Positions 26,858-35,242 are shown, numbered from the stretch's first letter. The stretch is DNA of 64,000 nt from Ruania albidiflava DSM 18029 (GCF_000421225.1 NZ_ATWL01000004.1:235499-299498); one strand, 5' to 3'. Translations and numbers: made by a program. The notes: generated by a model from the sequence alone, not told the origin.

Positions 26858-27061
26858 CAACTCACCATCTGTGTCGTCATGACCCTGATATCGGCGAGTC
26901 TAACCACGGCCGTCTCGTCCCGCCGGGACTCGGCAGGACGAGTCCGCACGCCTACCACGTCACCCTCCACCTGCAGGCTGCGAACATGCTCGGCCTGCTC
27001 GAGGTGAGCTGCTCGGTGGTGTGCTCGCCGCCGCTGGGCGCGGCGAGGGTGCCCGCGATCG

Positions 27062-27388
27062 TCAGTGATGTCCCCGCGGCGGCAGCTGCCAGACCTGCGC
27101 CAGACCGGTGTCGCCGCCGCTGTAGTCGTCGGCCACCTCGAGCAGCTCGGCCATCCGCGCCTGCCAGGCCACGTTCGCCGGATGCTCCCGCAACGCCTCG
27201 CGCATCGCCTGGTAGTCCTCGCACTCCACCAGGTGGAACAGGTGCCGCCCGTCTCGCCAGATCTCCCAGGTGTGCACACCGGCCGCCCGCAGCGCGGGGT
27301 CCAGGTCGTCCGGGATGCGTGCGTGCACCCGGTCGTAGGTGGCTTCTTTGCCCTCCTTGAGCACAGTGTGCAGAGCGATGCGTTCCAT
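27062..27388 (-). CDS. L-rhamnose/L-fucose mutarotase family protein (RhaM/FucU-2 like)
   Basis: 108 residues, the usual size of the DUF718 mutarotases. The motifs are HTVLKEGKEATYDRVHARIP, then WEIWRDGRHLFHLVECEDY with the family His, and NPANVAWQARM-like HPANVAWQARMAELL near the end. It interconverts alpha and beta forms of a 6-deoxy sugar. Start ATG 27388 has GGAGACCTG just upstream; the open frame extends further but without similarity. It is the last gene of the leftward five-gene pathway operon, whose other members suggest L-fucose, or possibly L-rhamnose, as the substrate. Confidence 0.88.
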   Translation of the reverse strand: MERIALHTVLKEGKEATYDRVHARIPDDLDPALRAAGVHTWEIWRDGRHLFHLVECEDYQAMREALREHPANVAWQARMAELLEVADDYSGGDTGLAQVWQLPPRGHH

Positions 27389-27443
27389 CAGGTCTCCTGT
27401 CGTCGTGTCGGTGCGTGCCAGGTCGACGGCGGTGCTCCCCAGG

Positions 27444-28394
27444 TCAGTGCGGCGCACCGAGGGCGGCCCACACCTGGGGCGGGATGGTCTCGGCGTACCG
27501 GGCCACGTTCTGCTGCACCTGCTCCGGGCTGCTCATCCCGAGCACCACCGCCGCAGTGGCGGGATGCCGCAGCCCGTGCTGGACCGCCAGCGTGGGCAGC
27601 GTGGTGCCGTGCTCAGCAGCCAGCGCAGCGATCCGGCGGGCCTGCTCGAGCACCTCGGCCGGCGCCTGCTGGTAGTCCATCGTCGCCTCGGTGGGCACTG
27701 TGGGCCGGGCGAGGATCCCGGAGTTGAACACCCCGGCGAGCACGACCGGCCGTCCTGCGGCGGCCTCGGCCAGCGCTTCGAACCCGTCCTGGCGCAGCAA
27801 CGTGTACTGGCCGGCGAGCATCGCAGTGTCCACGTCGAACCGGGCGAAGGAGTCGGTCACCGTCGCCGTGTCGTTCGTGCCCACGCCCACGGCGTGCACC
27901 ATCCCCTCGGCGCGCAGGTCGAACAGCGCCGCGAGCCCCTCCTCCAGGGCGCCGGGCACCCCGGAGACGTCCGGGTCGTGCAGGTAGGCCACGTCGATGC
28001 GGTCCAGGTCGAGCCGCTCCAGGCTCTGCTCCACCGACCGGCGGACACCGCCGGCGGTGAAGTCCCAGACCCGGTCCTGGTCGCCCGGCACCTCGAACAG
28101 GTCGTCGTCCCGAGGCAGCGGCGTCGCCCGTGGCACCAGCAACCGGCCGACCTTCGTGGAGAGCACGAACTCCGCCCGCGGCCGGTCGGCCAGCGCCCGG
28201 CCGAGCCGTCGCTCGGAGAGGCCCAGGCCGTAGTGCGGTGCGGTGTCGAAGTACCGGATGCCCGCGTCCCAGGCGGCGTCTACGCAGGCGCGGGCCTGTT
28301 CGTCGGTCATCGCCTGGTACAGGTTCCCCAGAGTCGCCGCACCGAAGCCGACCTCGGTCACCCGGAGACGGTCGGTGAGGTCACGCGTGCGCAC
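27444..28394 (-). CDS. Aldo/keto reductase, L-fucose dehydrogenase-like
   Basis: 316 residues from GTG 28394. It is an AKR TIM barrel with Asp and Tyr of the tetrad in YFDTAPHYGLGLSERRLG, the Lys in VLSTKVGRLL and the His in VAYLHDPDVSG. This subgroup contains D-threo-aldose 1-dehydrogenases, which oxidise L-fucose or D-arabinose to the lactone. The start overlaps the upstream lactonase by 14 bases. Together with the mutarotase, lactonase, SDR and FAH hydrolase, it fits the first oxidation of a non-phosphorylating L-fucose pathway. Activity on other 6-deoxyaldoses is equally possible. Confidence 0.88.
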   Translation of the reverse strand: MRTRDLTDRLRVTEVGFGAATLGNLYQAMTDEQARACVDAAWDAGIRYFDTAPHYGLGLSERRLGRALADRPRAEFVLSTKVGRLLVPRATPLPRDDDLFEVPGDQDRVWDFTAGGVRRSVEQSLERLDLDRIDVAYLHDPDVSGVPGALEEGLAALFDLRAEGMVHAVGVGTNDTATVTDSFARFDVDTAMLAGQYTLLRQDGFEALAEAAAGRPVVLAGVFNSGILARPTVPTEATMDYQQAPAEVLEQARRIAALAAEHGTTLPTLAVQHGLRHPATAAVVLGMSSPEQVQQNVARYAETIPPQVWAALGAPH

Positions 28395-29265
28395 GATCGC
28401 TCCCGGCCGGTGCCCGCCGGCCCAGCTGGTACACCCGGCGGGCGGTGCCGGCGCAGATCGCCGCCCGCTCGGTCTCGGTGAGGTCGGCGAGCAGCTCGTG
28501 CACTGCCGCCAACCACCGGGTCGCGCCACCGGTCAGCCGCACCACCGGCCAGTCGGTGCCGAGCAGCAGCCGCCCCGGGCCGAAGGTGGTCAGTGCCGTG
28601 GCCACCACCGGTTCCAGGTCTGCCGCCGTCCAGGTCTGGTGGTCGGCGCCCATGGTGATGCCGGAGAGCTTGGCCACCACGTTCTGCCGCTGTGCCAGCT
28701 CGGTCAGCGTGGCCGTCCACGCCCGCAGCGCCTCGCCGTCCAGCAGCGGCGGGTTGCCCAGGTGGTCGAGCACTAACGTCACCTGCGGGCAGGCATCGGC
28801 CAGGGCGACCGCCTGGTCCAGCTGGTCCGGGCGGAGCACCAGGTCCACCGCCAGGCGGGCGGCACCCACTGCCATGATGCCGTCGGTCAGGGTGAGCAGC
28901 ACCCGTGGGTCGGGGTCCTGGTGCGCCAGGTGCCGGATGCCCACCAGCGCGCCCGGGGCGTGGGACTCGATCGCGGCGAGCTGGCCGGGCACGTCCCCGG
29001 CCAGGTCCACCCAGCCGACCGCGCCGAGCACGCTGTGGTGGTCCACCGCCGCACACAGCGACCGGGTCTCGCCGGCACTGTGCGCGGACTGCACCAGCAC
29101 AGTGCCGGTGATCTGGTTCTCGGTGCGCACCTCGGCCAGGTCGGCCAGGGAGAAGTCCTGGTCGATCGCGGCCATCGTGTCCGGGTCGATCCACGGTTGC
29201 GGGGTGGCGCGCCGGTCCCACACGTGTGCGTGGGCGTCGATCAGCTCGGTCGGTGCTGCGCTCAT
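28381..29265 (-). CDS. Amidohydrolase_2 family, L-fuconolactonase-like
   Basis: 294 residues. It opens LIDAHAHVWDRRATPQPWID, the metal-binding HxH of amidohydrolase_2 proteins, and has LVLDHLGNPPL and LLLGTDWPVVRL, which supply the later His and the catalytic Asp. Relatives hydrolyse aldonolactones (L-fuconolactone, L-rhamnonolactone, 4-sulfomuconolactone). It starts 1 base after the SDR stop and overlaps the AKR start, consistent with translation as a unit. It should open the lactone made by the AKR. Confidence 0.88.
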   Translation of the reverse strand: MSAAPTELIDAHAHVWDRRATPQPWIDPDTMAAIDQDFSLADLAEVRTENQITGTVLVQSAHSAGETRSLCAAVDHHSVLGAVGWVDLAGDVPGQLAAIESHAPGALVGIRHLAHQDPDPRVLLTLTDGIMAVGAARLAVDLVLRPDQLDQAVALADACPQVTLVLDHLGNPPLLDGEALRAWTATLTELAQRQNVVAKLSGITMGADHQTWTAADLEPVVATALTTFGPGRLLLGTDWPVVRLTGGATRWLAAVHELLADLTETERAAICAGTARRVYQLGRRAPAGSDRAHA

Positions 29266-29266
29266 C

Positions 29267-30070
29267 TCAGGCCGGCCGCAACCGTAGGGCGTCCATCCCG
29301 CCGTCCACCGCGAGCGTCACCCCGGAGGTGGAGCCGGCGCGCGGGCTGGCCAGGTAGGCCACCGCCTCGGCCACCTCCTCCGGCTCGACCAGCCGGCCGT
29401 GCGGCTGCCGGGCCTGCAGGGCGGCGCGCTCCGCGTCCGGGTCGTCGGCAGCATCGAGCAGCCGGTTCACCCACGGTGTGTTCGCCGTGCCCGGGCTCAC
29501 GCAGTTCACGCGGATGCCTTCGCGCACGTGGTCGGCGGCCATCGCCCGGGTCAGCGCCAGCACCGCACCCTTGGACGCCGAGTACAGCGCCCGCTGCGGC
29601 AGGCCCGCGGTCGCGGCGATCGAGCTGACGTTCACGATCGCGGCGGCCGGTGAGGACCGCAGGTGCGGCAGCGCAGCCCGTGCGGTGCGCACCATGCCCA
29701 TCAGGTTCACGTCCAGCACCTTCTGCCACTGCTCCTCGGTCCCGTCGGCCACCGTGCCCTGCGCCCCGATCCCGGCGTTGTTCACCAGCACGTCCAACCG
29801 GCCCCAGCGCTCGATCACCTGCTCGACGGCGGTGCTCACGCTGGTCTGGTCGCTCACGTCCGCCTGCAGCTCCAGCCAGGTCGTCTCCGCCGCCTCGGCG
29901 GCGGTGCCCGAGGGGGCCGCTACGGCGGCCCGGTCCAGGATCGCCACCCGGGCTCCGCCGTCGTGCAACCGCTGCGCGACCGCAGCGCCGATCCCGGAGG
30001 CGCCCCCGGTGACCACTGCCACCAGGGCGGCAAACTCTCCGCTGCCCGTCTGCTGTGCTGGCGCGGTCAT
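29267..30070 (-). CDS. SDR-family dehydrogenase, 2-keto-3-deoxy-sugar-acid type
   Basis: 267 residues, a classical short-chain dehydrogenase. The cofactor site is TGGASGIG, followed by DVLVNNAGIG, the catalytic Ser in IVNVSSIAA and the Tyr-Lys pair in YSASKGAVLALTRAMA. C-terminal DGGMDALRLRPA closes the fold. The acidic LDR after beta-2 suggests NAD rather than NADP. By position between a lactonase and an FAH hydrolase, it probably oxidises 2-keto-3-deoxy-L-fuconate to the 2,4-diketo acid. Start ATG 30070 overlaps the FAH gene stop by one base. Confidence 0.9.
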   Translation of the reverse strand: MTAPAQQTGSGEFAALVAVVTGGASGIGAAVAQRLHDGGARVAILDRAAVAAPSGTAAEAAETTWLELQADVSDQTSVSTAVEQVIERWGRLDVLVNNAGIGAQGTVADGTEEQWQKVLDVNLMGMVRTARAALPHLRSSPAAAIVNVSSIAATAGLPQRALYSASKGAVLALTRAMAADHVREGIRVNCVSPGTANTPWVNRLLDAADDPDAERAALQARQPHGRLVEPEEVAEAVAYLASPRAGSTSGVTLAVDGGMDALRLRPA

Positions 30071-30930
30071 CAGCTGACCGCCTCCGCCGAGCCCATCACC
30101 GTGCGCTGCCGGCCCAGGCCCTCGATCTCCACCTCGACCACGTCCCCGGCGGACAGGTAGGGGAACCGGCCAGAGAGCGCCACCCCCTGCGGTGTGCCGG
30201 TGAGGATCACGTCACCCGGGTCCAGCGCCAGGTACTGGCTCAGGTGCCAGACGATGTAGTCCACGTCGAAGATCATGTCCGCGGTGGTGGAGTCCTGCCG
30301 CACCTCCCCGTTCACCCAGCTGCGCAGGCGCAGGTTGTTCGGATCCACCTCGTCCGCCGTCACCAGGTACGGGCCCAGCGGGGAGAACCCCGGAGCGGAC
30401 TTGCCCTTGCTCCACTGCCCACCGGAGACGGTGAGCTGGAAGTCCCGCTCGGACAGGTCGTCGGCGGTGACGAACCCGGCGATGTGCGACCGCGCCTGCT
30501 CGGGGGAGTCCAGGTAGAGCGCACGGGTGCCGATCACCACACCGAGCTCCACCTCCCAGTCGGTCTTGGTGGACCGGCGGGGGATGTCGACACCGTCGAA
30601 CGGGCCGGTGAGGGTATTGGCCGCCTTGAAGAACAGGATCGGCACGTCCGGCGGCTCCGCCCCGGACTCCGCCGCGTGCGCTGCGTAGTTCTGCCCGATG
30701 CACAGGATCGAGGAAGGGCGAGCGATCGGGGAACCGACCCGCAGGTCTCCGGCGCCCGGGACCTGCGGCAGCGTGCCCGCTGCCGCAGCCTGCGCGATCG
30801 TCTGCAGGCTGGCGGGGGAGAGGTGCTCGCCGCTGATGTCGCCGACCACCGGGCGCAGGTCGAACGTGGCCTCGTCGGTGACCAGGACGGGGATCTCCTG
30901 ACCCACCTCGCCGAGTCGGGCGAGCTTCAT
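30070..30930 (-). CDS. Fumarylacetoacetate hydrolase family, 2,4-diketo-3-deoxy-L-fuconate hydrolase-like
   Basis: 286 residues with the FAH fold: ILCIGQNYAAHAAESG, the metal ligands in DWEVELGVVIG, VTADDLSERDFQL and the C-terminal VILTGTPQGVALSGR. It starts at ATG 30930 with AGGAGGC upstream. In the L-fucose pathway of Xanthomonas and Burkholderia, an FAH-family enzyme cleaves 2,4-diketo-3-deoxyfuconate to pyruvate and lactate. Here it is the first gene of the leftward operon and diverges from a GntR gene. L-rhamnose pathways use the same enzyme type. Confidence 0.9.
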   Translation of the reverse strand: MKLARLGEVGQEIPVLVTDEATFDLRPVVGDISGEHLSPASLQTIAQAAAAGTLPQVPGAGDLRVGSPIARPSSILCIGQNYAAHAAESGAEPPDVPILFFKAANTLTGPFDGVDIPRRSTKTDWEVELGVVIGTRALYLDSPEQARSHIAGFVTADDLSERDFQLTVSGGQWSKGKSAPGFSPLGPYLVTADEVDPNNLRLRSWVNGEVRQDSTTADMIFDVDYIVWHLSQYLALDPGDVILTGTPQGVALSGRFPYLSAGDVVEVEIEGLGRQRTVMGSAEAVS

Positions 30931-30985
30931 ACAGCCTCCTAGCTGAGTGTGCCGGTCGGGTTGAGTGCAGCACCCACCGGCGAAG

Positions 30986-30996
30986 ACATCGGATGT
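30986..30996. promoter_or_regulatory. Candidate GntR operator in the divergent gap
   Basis: ACATCGGATGT is an 11-base palindrome (one central base unpaired) in the 145-base gap between the sugar-acid operon and the GntR gene. FadR-type regulators usually bind short palindromes of this size, often in their own divergent promoters. Confidence 0.45.
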
Positions 30997-31063
30997 ATCG
31001 GCGGCAACGCTACCTCTGCCCCGGGAAGTCGGCAACGAAGGGTCAGGATGCGGGACGCGAAGG

Positions 31064-31069
31064 TAGGAT
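31064..31069 (+). promoter_or_regulatory. -10 box for leaderless GntR gene
   Basis: TAGGAT ends 6 bases before GTG 31076. Confidence 0.5.
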
Positions 31070-31075
31070 GATGCC

Positions 31076-31795
31076 GTGGCAGTGACCGATACGGCAATCA
31101 CCACGATCAAGGACATGATCGTCTCCGGAGAGCTCAAACCGGGCCAGCGGCTGCCGCCGGAGAAGGAGCTCGGTGAGCGCCTCGGCCTGTCCCGGAACTC
31201 GCTGCGCGAGGCGGTGAAGTCCCTGGAGCTGATCCGGGTGCTGGACGTACGCCGCGGCGACGGGACGTACGTGACCAGCCTGCGCCCGGAGCTGCTGCTG
31301 GAGGCGATGAGCTTCGTGGTGGACCTGCACCAGGACGCCTCGGTGCTGGAGATCTTCGCGGTCCGCCGCATCCTGGAACCAGCTGCGGCCGAGCTGGCGG
31401 TGCCGCGGATCGCCGAGGCGGAGCTGGACGCCCTGGCCGCCGAGATCGACTCCCTGGGCCAGGAGACGTCGGTCGAGGCGCTGGTGGACCACGACCTGGC
31501 GTTCCACCACCGGATCACCGCGGCCGGCGGCAACGACTACCTGACCAGCCTGCTCGATGCGCTCTCCTCCTCCACCGCCCGGGCCCGGTTGTGGCGCGGG
31601 ATCACCGAGGACCGGGCGGTCTCGCGCACGCTGGCCGAGCACGCGGCGATCGTGGCGGCGCTGCGCCGGCGGGACGCTGACCTGGTGCGCGCCACCCTGA
31701 CCGTGCACATCGGCGGGATCGAGACCTGGCTGCGCTCCGCCGTCGACCCGGACTCTGACCCACCCTCGCCACCATCCCCACCCCACCTCCGCTGA
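31076..31795 (+). CDS. GntR/FadR-subfamily transcriptional regulator (FCD domain)
   Basis: 239 residues from GTG. The winged helix (about 5-75) has IVSGELKPGQRLPPEKELGE, LGLSRNSLREAVKSLELI and VRRGDGTYVT-like DVRRGDGTYVTSL. The FCD effector domain (about 90-220) has metal/ligand His residues in VDHDLAFHHRITAAGGN and LAEHAAIVAALRRRD. Such proteins repress sugar-acid catabolic operons and release on binding an intermediate. The divergent position next to the five-gene operon and the palindrome at 30986-30996 make it the likely regulator. Its TGA stop lies inside a dispersed repeat element. Confidence 0.92.
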   Translation: MAVTDTAITTIKDMIVSGELKPGQRLPPEKELGERLGLSRNSLREAVKSLELIRVLDVRRGDGTYVTSLRPELLLEAMSFVVDLHQDASVLEIFAVRRILEPAAAELAVPRIAEAELDALAAEIDSLGQETSVEALVDHDLAFHHRITAAGGNDYLTSLLDALSSSTARARLWRGITEDRAVSRTLAEHAAIVAALRRRDADLVRATLTVHIGGIETWLRSAVDPDSDPPSPPSPPHLR

Positions 31796-31851
31796 ATCCA
31801 TTCAGTAGATACTTGCTGCACGGAGGCGATACCGCGGGTATCGACCGGGCG
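31792..31851. repeat. Dispersed intergenic repeat, copy A
   Basis: This 60-base element aligns without gaps to 61098-61157. Shared parts are TGAATC..TTCAG, GATACTTGCTGC.CGG.G and GGTATCG. It contains two inverted repeats, CTGAAT/ATTCAG (31792-31805) and CGATACC/GGTATCG (31827-31843). It overlaps the GntR stop and precedes the nucleoside hydrolase-like gene. Confidence 0.6.
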
Positions 31852-31895
31852 TGGTAGCTGACGACCTGGCTGGTGGCACAGCGGCGCAGATGTAG

Positions 31896-31901
31896 CAGGA
31901 T
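31896..31901 (+). promoter_or_regulatory. -10 box for leaderless nucleoside hydrolase-like gene
   Basis: CAGGAT ends 6 bases before GTG 31908. Confidence 0.4.
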
Positions 31902-31907
31902 CAGGGT

Positions 31908-32882
31908 GTGCGAACACCGATCATCCTGGACGTGGACACCGGTATCGACGATGCGCTGGCGCTGCTGTTCGCCGCCCGGCACCCAGAGCTGGACCTGCGC
32001 GGGATCACCTGTGTGGCCGGGAACACCTCGCTGGCGAACGTGGTAGCGAACACCTGCGCCGTGCTCGACCTGGTCGGCGCGCGGGACGTGCCGGTGGCCG
32101 CCGGTGCGCAGCGGCCACTGATCGAACCGGCGCGGGACGCCGCGCACATGCACGGCGCCGACGGGCTGGGCAACCTCGGCCTGCCGGCCAGCGACCGACC
32201 GGTGGACGCCCGGCACGCCGTGATGCTGCTGCGTGACCTGCTCACCGAAGCGCCTGAACCGATCACGCTGGTGACCCTGGCACCGATGACCAACCTCGCG
32301 CTGCTGCTGCGCACCTACCCGGAGGTGGTCGACCGGATCGCCCGGGTGGTGTTCATGGGCGGTTCGGCCTCGGTGGGCAACGCCAGCGCCGTCGCGGAGT
32401 TCAACGTCTGGCACGACCCGGAGGCTGCGGCGATCGTGCTCGGCAGCGGCCTGGAGCTGACCATGTACGGGCTGGACGTGTTCAACGAGGTGGTGGTCCC
32501 GGCGGAGGAGGTGGACCGGCTCGCCGGCGCAGGCGACCCGGTGCTGCGGGCGGCCGGGCAGCTGCTCGGCTTCCGCGCCCAGCTGGGGGAGGCCGACGAG
32601 AGCGCGCTGCGCCTGGTCGGCGACGCCGGTGCGGTGTGCGCGCTGGTGGCCCCGGAGCTGGTGCGCACCCAGCGGTGGCCGGTGCAGGTGGAGCTGGCCG
32701 GCGGTTCCCGCGGGCAGACCGTGGTGGACCGGCGCACCCGCCTCGGGGAGGACCTGGTGCACGGGCTGGCGGGCACCGGTCCGCTGGTGGACGTGGCCCT
32801 GGGCGTGGACGTCCCGGCGATGGTCGACCTGTTCCTGCGCACCCTGGCCACGCCAGGTCGTCCTGCCGAGAGTGCGCTCTAG
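31908..32882 (+). CDS. Nucleoside hydrolase family (IUNH) protein, active-site His replaced
   Basis: 324 residues. The N-terminal calcium-binding loop DVDTGIDDALALL (residues 8-20) is intact, as are VTLAPMTNLALLL and VFMGGSAS...EFNVWHDPEAA. Family enzymes split nucleosides into base and ribose. The usual catalytic His next to the second calcium Asp is Gly here (LVGDAGAV, G238-D239). Activity on inosine or uridine may therefore be altered, or the substrate may be a different riboside. GTG 31908 follows a -10 by 6 bases. The gene is not coupled to neighbours; a dispersed repeat lies upstream. Confidence 0.82.
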   Translation: MRTPIILDVDTGIDDALALLFAARHPELDLRGITCVAGNTSLANVVANTCAVLDLVGARDVPVAAGAQRPLIEPARDAAHMHGADGLGNLGLPASDRPVDARHAVMLLRDLLTEAPEPITLVTLAPMTNLALLLRTYPEVVDRIARVVFMGGSASVGNASAVAEFNVWHDPEAAAIVLGSGLELTMYGLDVFNEVVVPAEEVDRLAGAGDPVLRAAGQLLGFRAQLGEADESALRLVGDAGAVCALVAPELVRTQRWPVQVELAGGSRGQTVVDRRTRLGEDLVHGLAGTGPLVDVALGVDVPAMVDLFLRTLATPGRPAESAL

Positions 32883-32918
32883 CGCACGCTGGGCAGGACG
32901 GCCCGGGACTGGGGGTGG

Positions 32919-33791
32919 CTACTTCTCGGTGAAGGTCACCTCGGACAGACCAGAGATCTCGATCTCGTCACCGTCGGCCAGGGAGACCGTCACCTCGGGG
33001 ACGCTGAAGCCGTCGTCCTCGCCGAGGATCTCGTTCGTCGCCGGCAGCCCCCAGTCGTCGTAGACCACGAAGTTGCCGCTCTCGCCATCGGCAGGGGTGG
33101 CCACGTAGTCGCCGGCGGCGATGTCCAGACCCACCACCCAGTCACCGGCCGACAGGGTGCTGCGCAGCTCGGTCTCCGCCGGGGTGAAGGTCACCTCGGA
33201 CAGGCCGGAGATCTCCAGCTGCTCGCCATCGGTGAGGGTCGAGGTCACCGACGGCACCCCGAAGCCCACCTCGCCACCGAGGATCTCGTTGATCGCCAGC
33301 GGGTCCTCCTCGCTCGAGGCGGACAGGTTGCCGCTCTGCCCGGCGCCCGGTTCGATCACGTACCGGCCCGGTGGTACGTCCTCGCCCACGGTGAAGGTGC
33401 CGGCCCCCAGTGTGGTCTGCTCCGCAGTGGAGTTGTCCCGACCGGCGGGCTCCACCTCCTCGTCCTGGTCGCCGGCCGCTCCTGCAGCGCTGTCTCCGCT
33501 GTCGGCAGCCTCGGCGGCGGACTGGTCAGCGGCCGGTTCGGCGTCCGGGGCGGAGTCGGAGCCGCCGCTGAACGCCTTGATCGCGATCACCAGCGCGACC
33601 ACGACCAGCAGTGCGGTGAGGATCTTGTGCCGGGCGAACCAGCTGCGCTTCTTCGGTTCCGGGGGCGGCACCGGCCCCTGCGGGGGGACGCTGCCGCTCT
33701 GGGCGGCACCGGCCGGTGGCTGCCCCGGTGTGGAGTAGCTCGGCGGTAGCTGCGAGTGCGTACCGCTGTGCTGCTGGTGTGGCTGAGACAT
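32919..33791 (-). CDS. Single-pass membrane protein with two tandem extracytoplasmic repeats
   Basis: 290 residues. A Pro/Gln/Gly-rich cytoplasmic tail (1-48) is followed by one helix (about 54-72, HKILTALLVVVALVIAI), an acidic Ala/Ser/Asp linker (75-125) and two homologous beta-rich modules. Module one contains VGEDVPPGRYVIEPGAG and ends LEISGLSEVTFTP; module two contains VVGLDIAAGDYVATPADG and ends IEISGLSEVTFTEK. The repeats are also visible in the DNA near 32930 and 33185. No named family recognised. It has GGAGG before ATG 33791. It lies back to back with the sensor kinase at 33965 and could be a surface sensor or binding protein. Confidence 0.7.
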   Translation of the reverse strand: MSQPHQQHSGTHSQLPPSYSTPGQPPAGAAQSGSVPPQGPVPPPEPKKRSWFARHKILTALLVVVALVIAIKAFSGGSDSAPDAEPAADQSAAEAADSGDSAAGAAGDQDEEVEPAGRDNSTAEQTTLGAGTFTVGEDVPPGRYVIEPGAGQSGNLSASSEEDPLAINEILGGEVGFGVPSVTSTLTDGEQLEISGLSEVTFTPAETELRSTLSAGDWVVGLDIAAGDYVATPADGESGNFVVYDDWGLPATNEILGEDDGFSVPEVTVSLADGDEIEISGLSEVTFTEK

Positions 33792-33952
33792 GAGAACCTC
33801 CGGAGAACGGGAACGTTGGTACGGCACCCAGCCAACGCCGTCGGGCCCCTCCCGGACCTCCCCCGGACGCCTGGACCTGGTTGGCCGATCGGCGGAGGTG
33901 GCGGGCCCGGTGCCCAGCCGGTCGGTGGAGGCGCACTGTCGGTGCCCGGCCG

Positions 33953-33958
33953 TACAGT
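33953..33958 (+). promoter_or_regulatory. -10 box for leaderless histidine kinase gene
   Basis: TACAGT ends 6 bases before GTG 33965. Confidence 0.45.
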
Positions 33959-33964
33959 GCCACC

Positions 33965-35182
33965 GTGACCGAGCAGCTGGAACCGGTGCCGCGGCCGCCG
34001 ATCTGGCGCACCGCGCTGCTCGTGCTGCTGTGCATGTTCGCGAGCCTGACCAGCTTCGTCTTCTCCGAGGTGGGTCAGGACCCGGTGCCGCTCGTCGGCA
34101 TGCTCGGCATCCTCGCCGCCCTGGTGCTGCCGGTCAGCCTGTGCTGGCGCCACCGTGCCCCCCTGGCCATCACGCTGGTCGTGTCCGGCGTCGCGCTGCT
34201 GCTGCCCCTGGGCACGTCGACGGCGTTGGTCGCCCTGGTCTCGCTGCTCACCTGGCGCAGCAGTCGCTGGGAGTGGCCGGCGACGGCGGCAGTCGCCGTG
34301 GCCACGGCCGTCACCTTCGTGCGGGACGTGCTGGCCCCCTCGGCCAGTGCCGCCTTCCTGCAGACGGTCCTCGCCCCGCCGGACACACCACCGGAGGCGC
34401 TGGTGCCGTTGAGCTGGTGGGTGGTGCCGATCGCCGTCGTGCTGACCGTGGGCCCGGCAGTCGGCATCGGGCTGCTGCGCCGCGCGAACAGAACCACCCG
34501 CCTGGCGGACGCCCGGGCCGCCAGCGCCGGCCGGCAACGTGCACAGCTCGGCGACGAGCTCGCCCGCCAGCGGGAGCGGGAACGGATCGCCCGCGAGGTG
34601 CACGACGTGCTCGGCCACCGGCTGTCCCTGCTGAACCTGCACGCCGGTGCGCTGGAGGTGAACGCCCGCGACGACGCGCAGCTCGCCCAGAGCGCCGCGC
34701 TGGTGCGGGCCAGCGCCGCCCGGTCGATGGACGACCTGCGCTCCCTGCTCGCCGTGCTCCGGGAGGATCCGGATGCTGAGCCCACGATGCGGGAACCATC
34801 GCTGGCGGACCTGCCGGCGATGATCGAGGAGGCGGTGGCAGCCGGTGCACCGGTGAGCTCGTCGGTGTTCCTGGACCGGGCCGAGACCGCCGACCCTGCC
34901 CTGGCTCGCGCCGTCTACCGGGTGGTGCAGGAGCTGCTCACCAACGCGCGTAAGCACGCATCCGGTGCGCAGGTGCGACTGAGCGTGCAGGGCGGACCGG
35001 CCGAGGGCATCTGCATCGACGCCCGCAACTCGTACCTAGGCGCGGGCGCCGGCCACGGCCCCGGCCAAGGTCTGCAGGGGGTGGCTGAACGGGTCGAGCT
35101 GCTTGGCGGGCACCTCGCCTACGGTCTGGACGACGGCGGGGCTACGTTCCGGGTCACCGTCACCCTGCCCTGGCGCTGCTGA
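33965..35182 (+). CDS. NarL-type sensor histidine kinase separated from its regulator
   Basis: 405 residues. About six hydrophobic segments occupy residues 15-190, with no large periplasmic domain. The phosphoacceptor box is RERERIAREVHDVLGHRLSL, the N-box VVQELLTNARKHASGAQ and the G-region GQGLQGVAERVELLGG. No response regulator follows. The nearest orphan NarL-type regulator is at 39727-40419, beyond a complete sugar importer. The gene starts at GTG with a leaderless promoter. Confidence 0.9.
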   Translation: MTEQLEPVPRPPIWRTALLVLLCMFASLTSFVFSEVGQDPVPLVGMLGILAALVLPVSLCWRHRAPLAITLVVSGVALLLPLGTSTALVALVSLLTWRSSRWEWPATAAVAVATAVTFVRDVLAPSASAAFLQTVLAPPDTPPEALVPLSWWVVPIAVVLTVGPAVGIGLLRRANRTTRLADARAASAGRQRAQLGDELARQRERERIAREVHDVLGHRLSLLNLHAGALEVNARDDAQLAQSAALVRASAARSMDDLRSLLAVLREDPDAEPTMREPSLADLPAMIEEAVAAGAPVSSSVFLDRAETADPALARAVYRVVQELLTNARKHASGAQVRLSVQGGPAEGICIDARNSYLGAGAGHGPGQGLQGVAERVELLGGHLAYGLDDGGATFRVTVTLPWRC

Positions 35183-35231
35183 TCGCTCCTGCTCCGGATG
35201 CGCACCTCAGCCAGATGGTGTTGTCTGGCTG

Positions 35232-35242
35232 TGATCTGATCA
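35232..35242. promoter_or_regulatory. Candidate operator upstream of sugar importer
   Basis: TGATCTGATCA is an 11-base palindrome with one central base, 33 bases upstream of GTG 35275. It may be the control site of the importer operon, but there is no local regulator other than the flanking two-component genes. Confidence 0.3.

Noticed and set aside
22349..27007. 1552-residue plus-strand open frame
   Set aside because: Antisense to glutamate dehydrogenase. Its sequence is Val/Gln/His/Leu-rich without conserved blocks.
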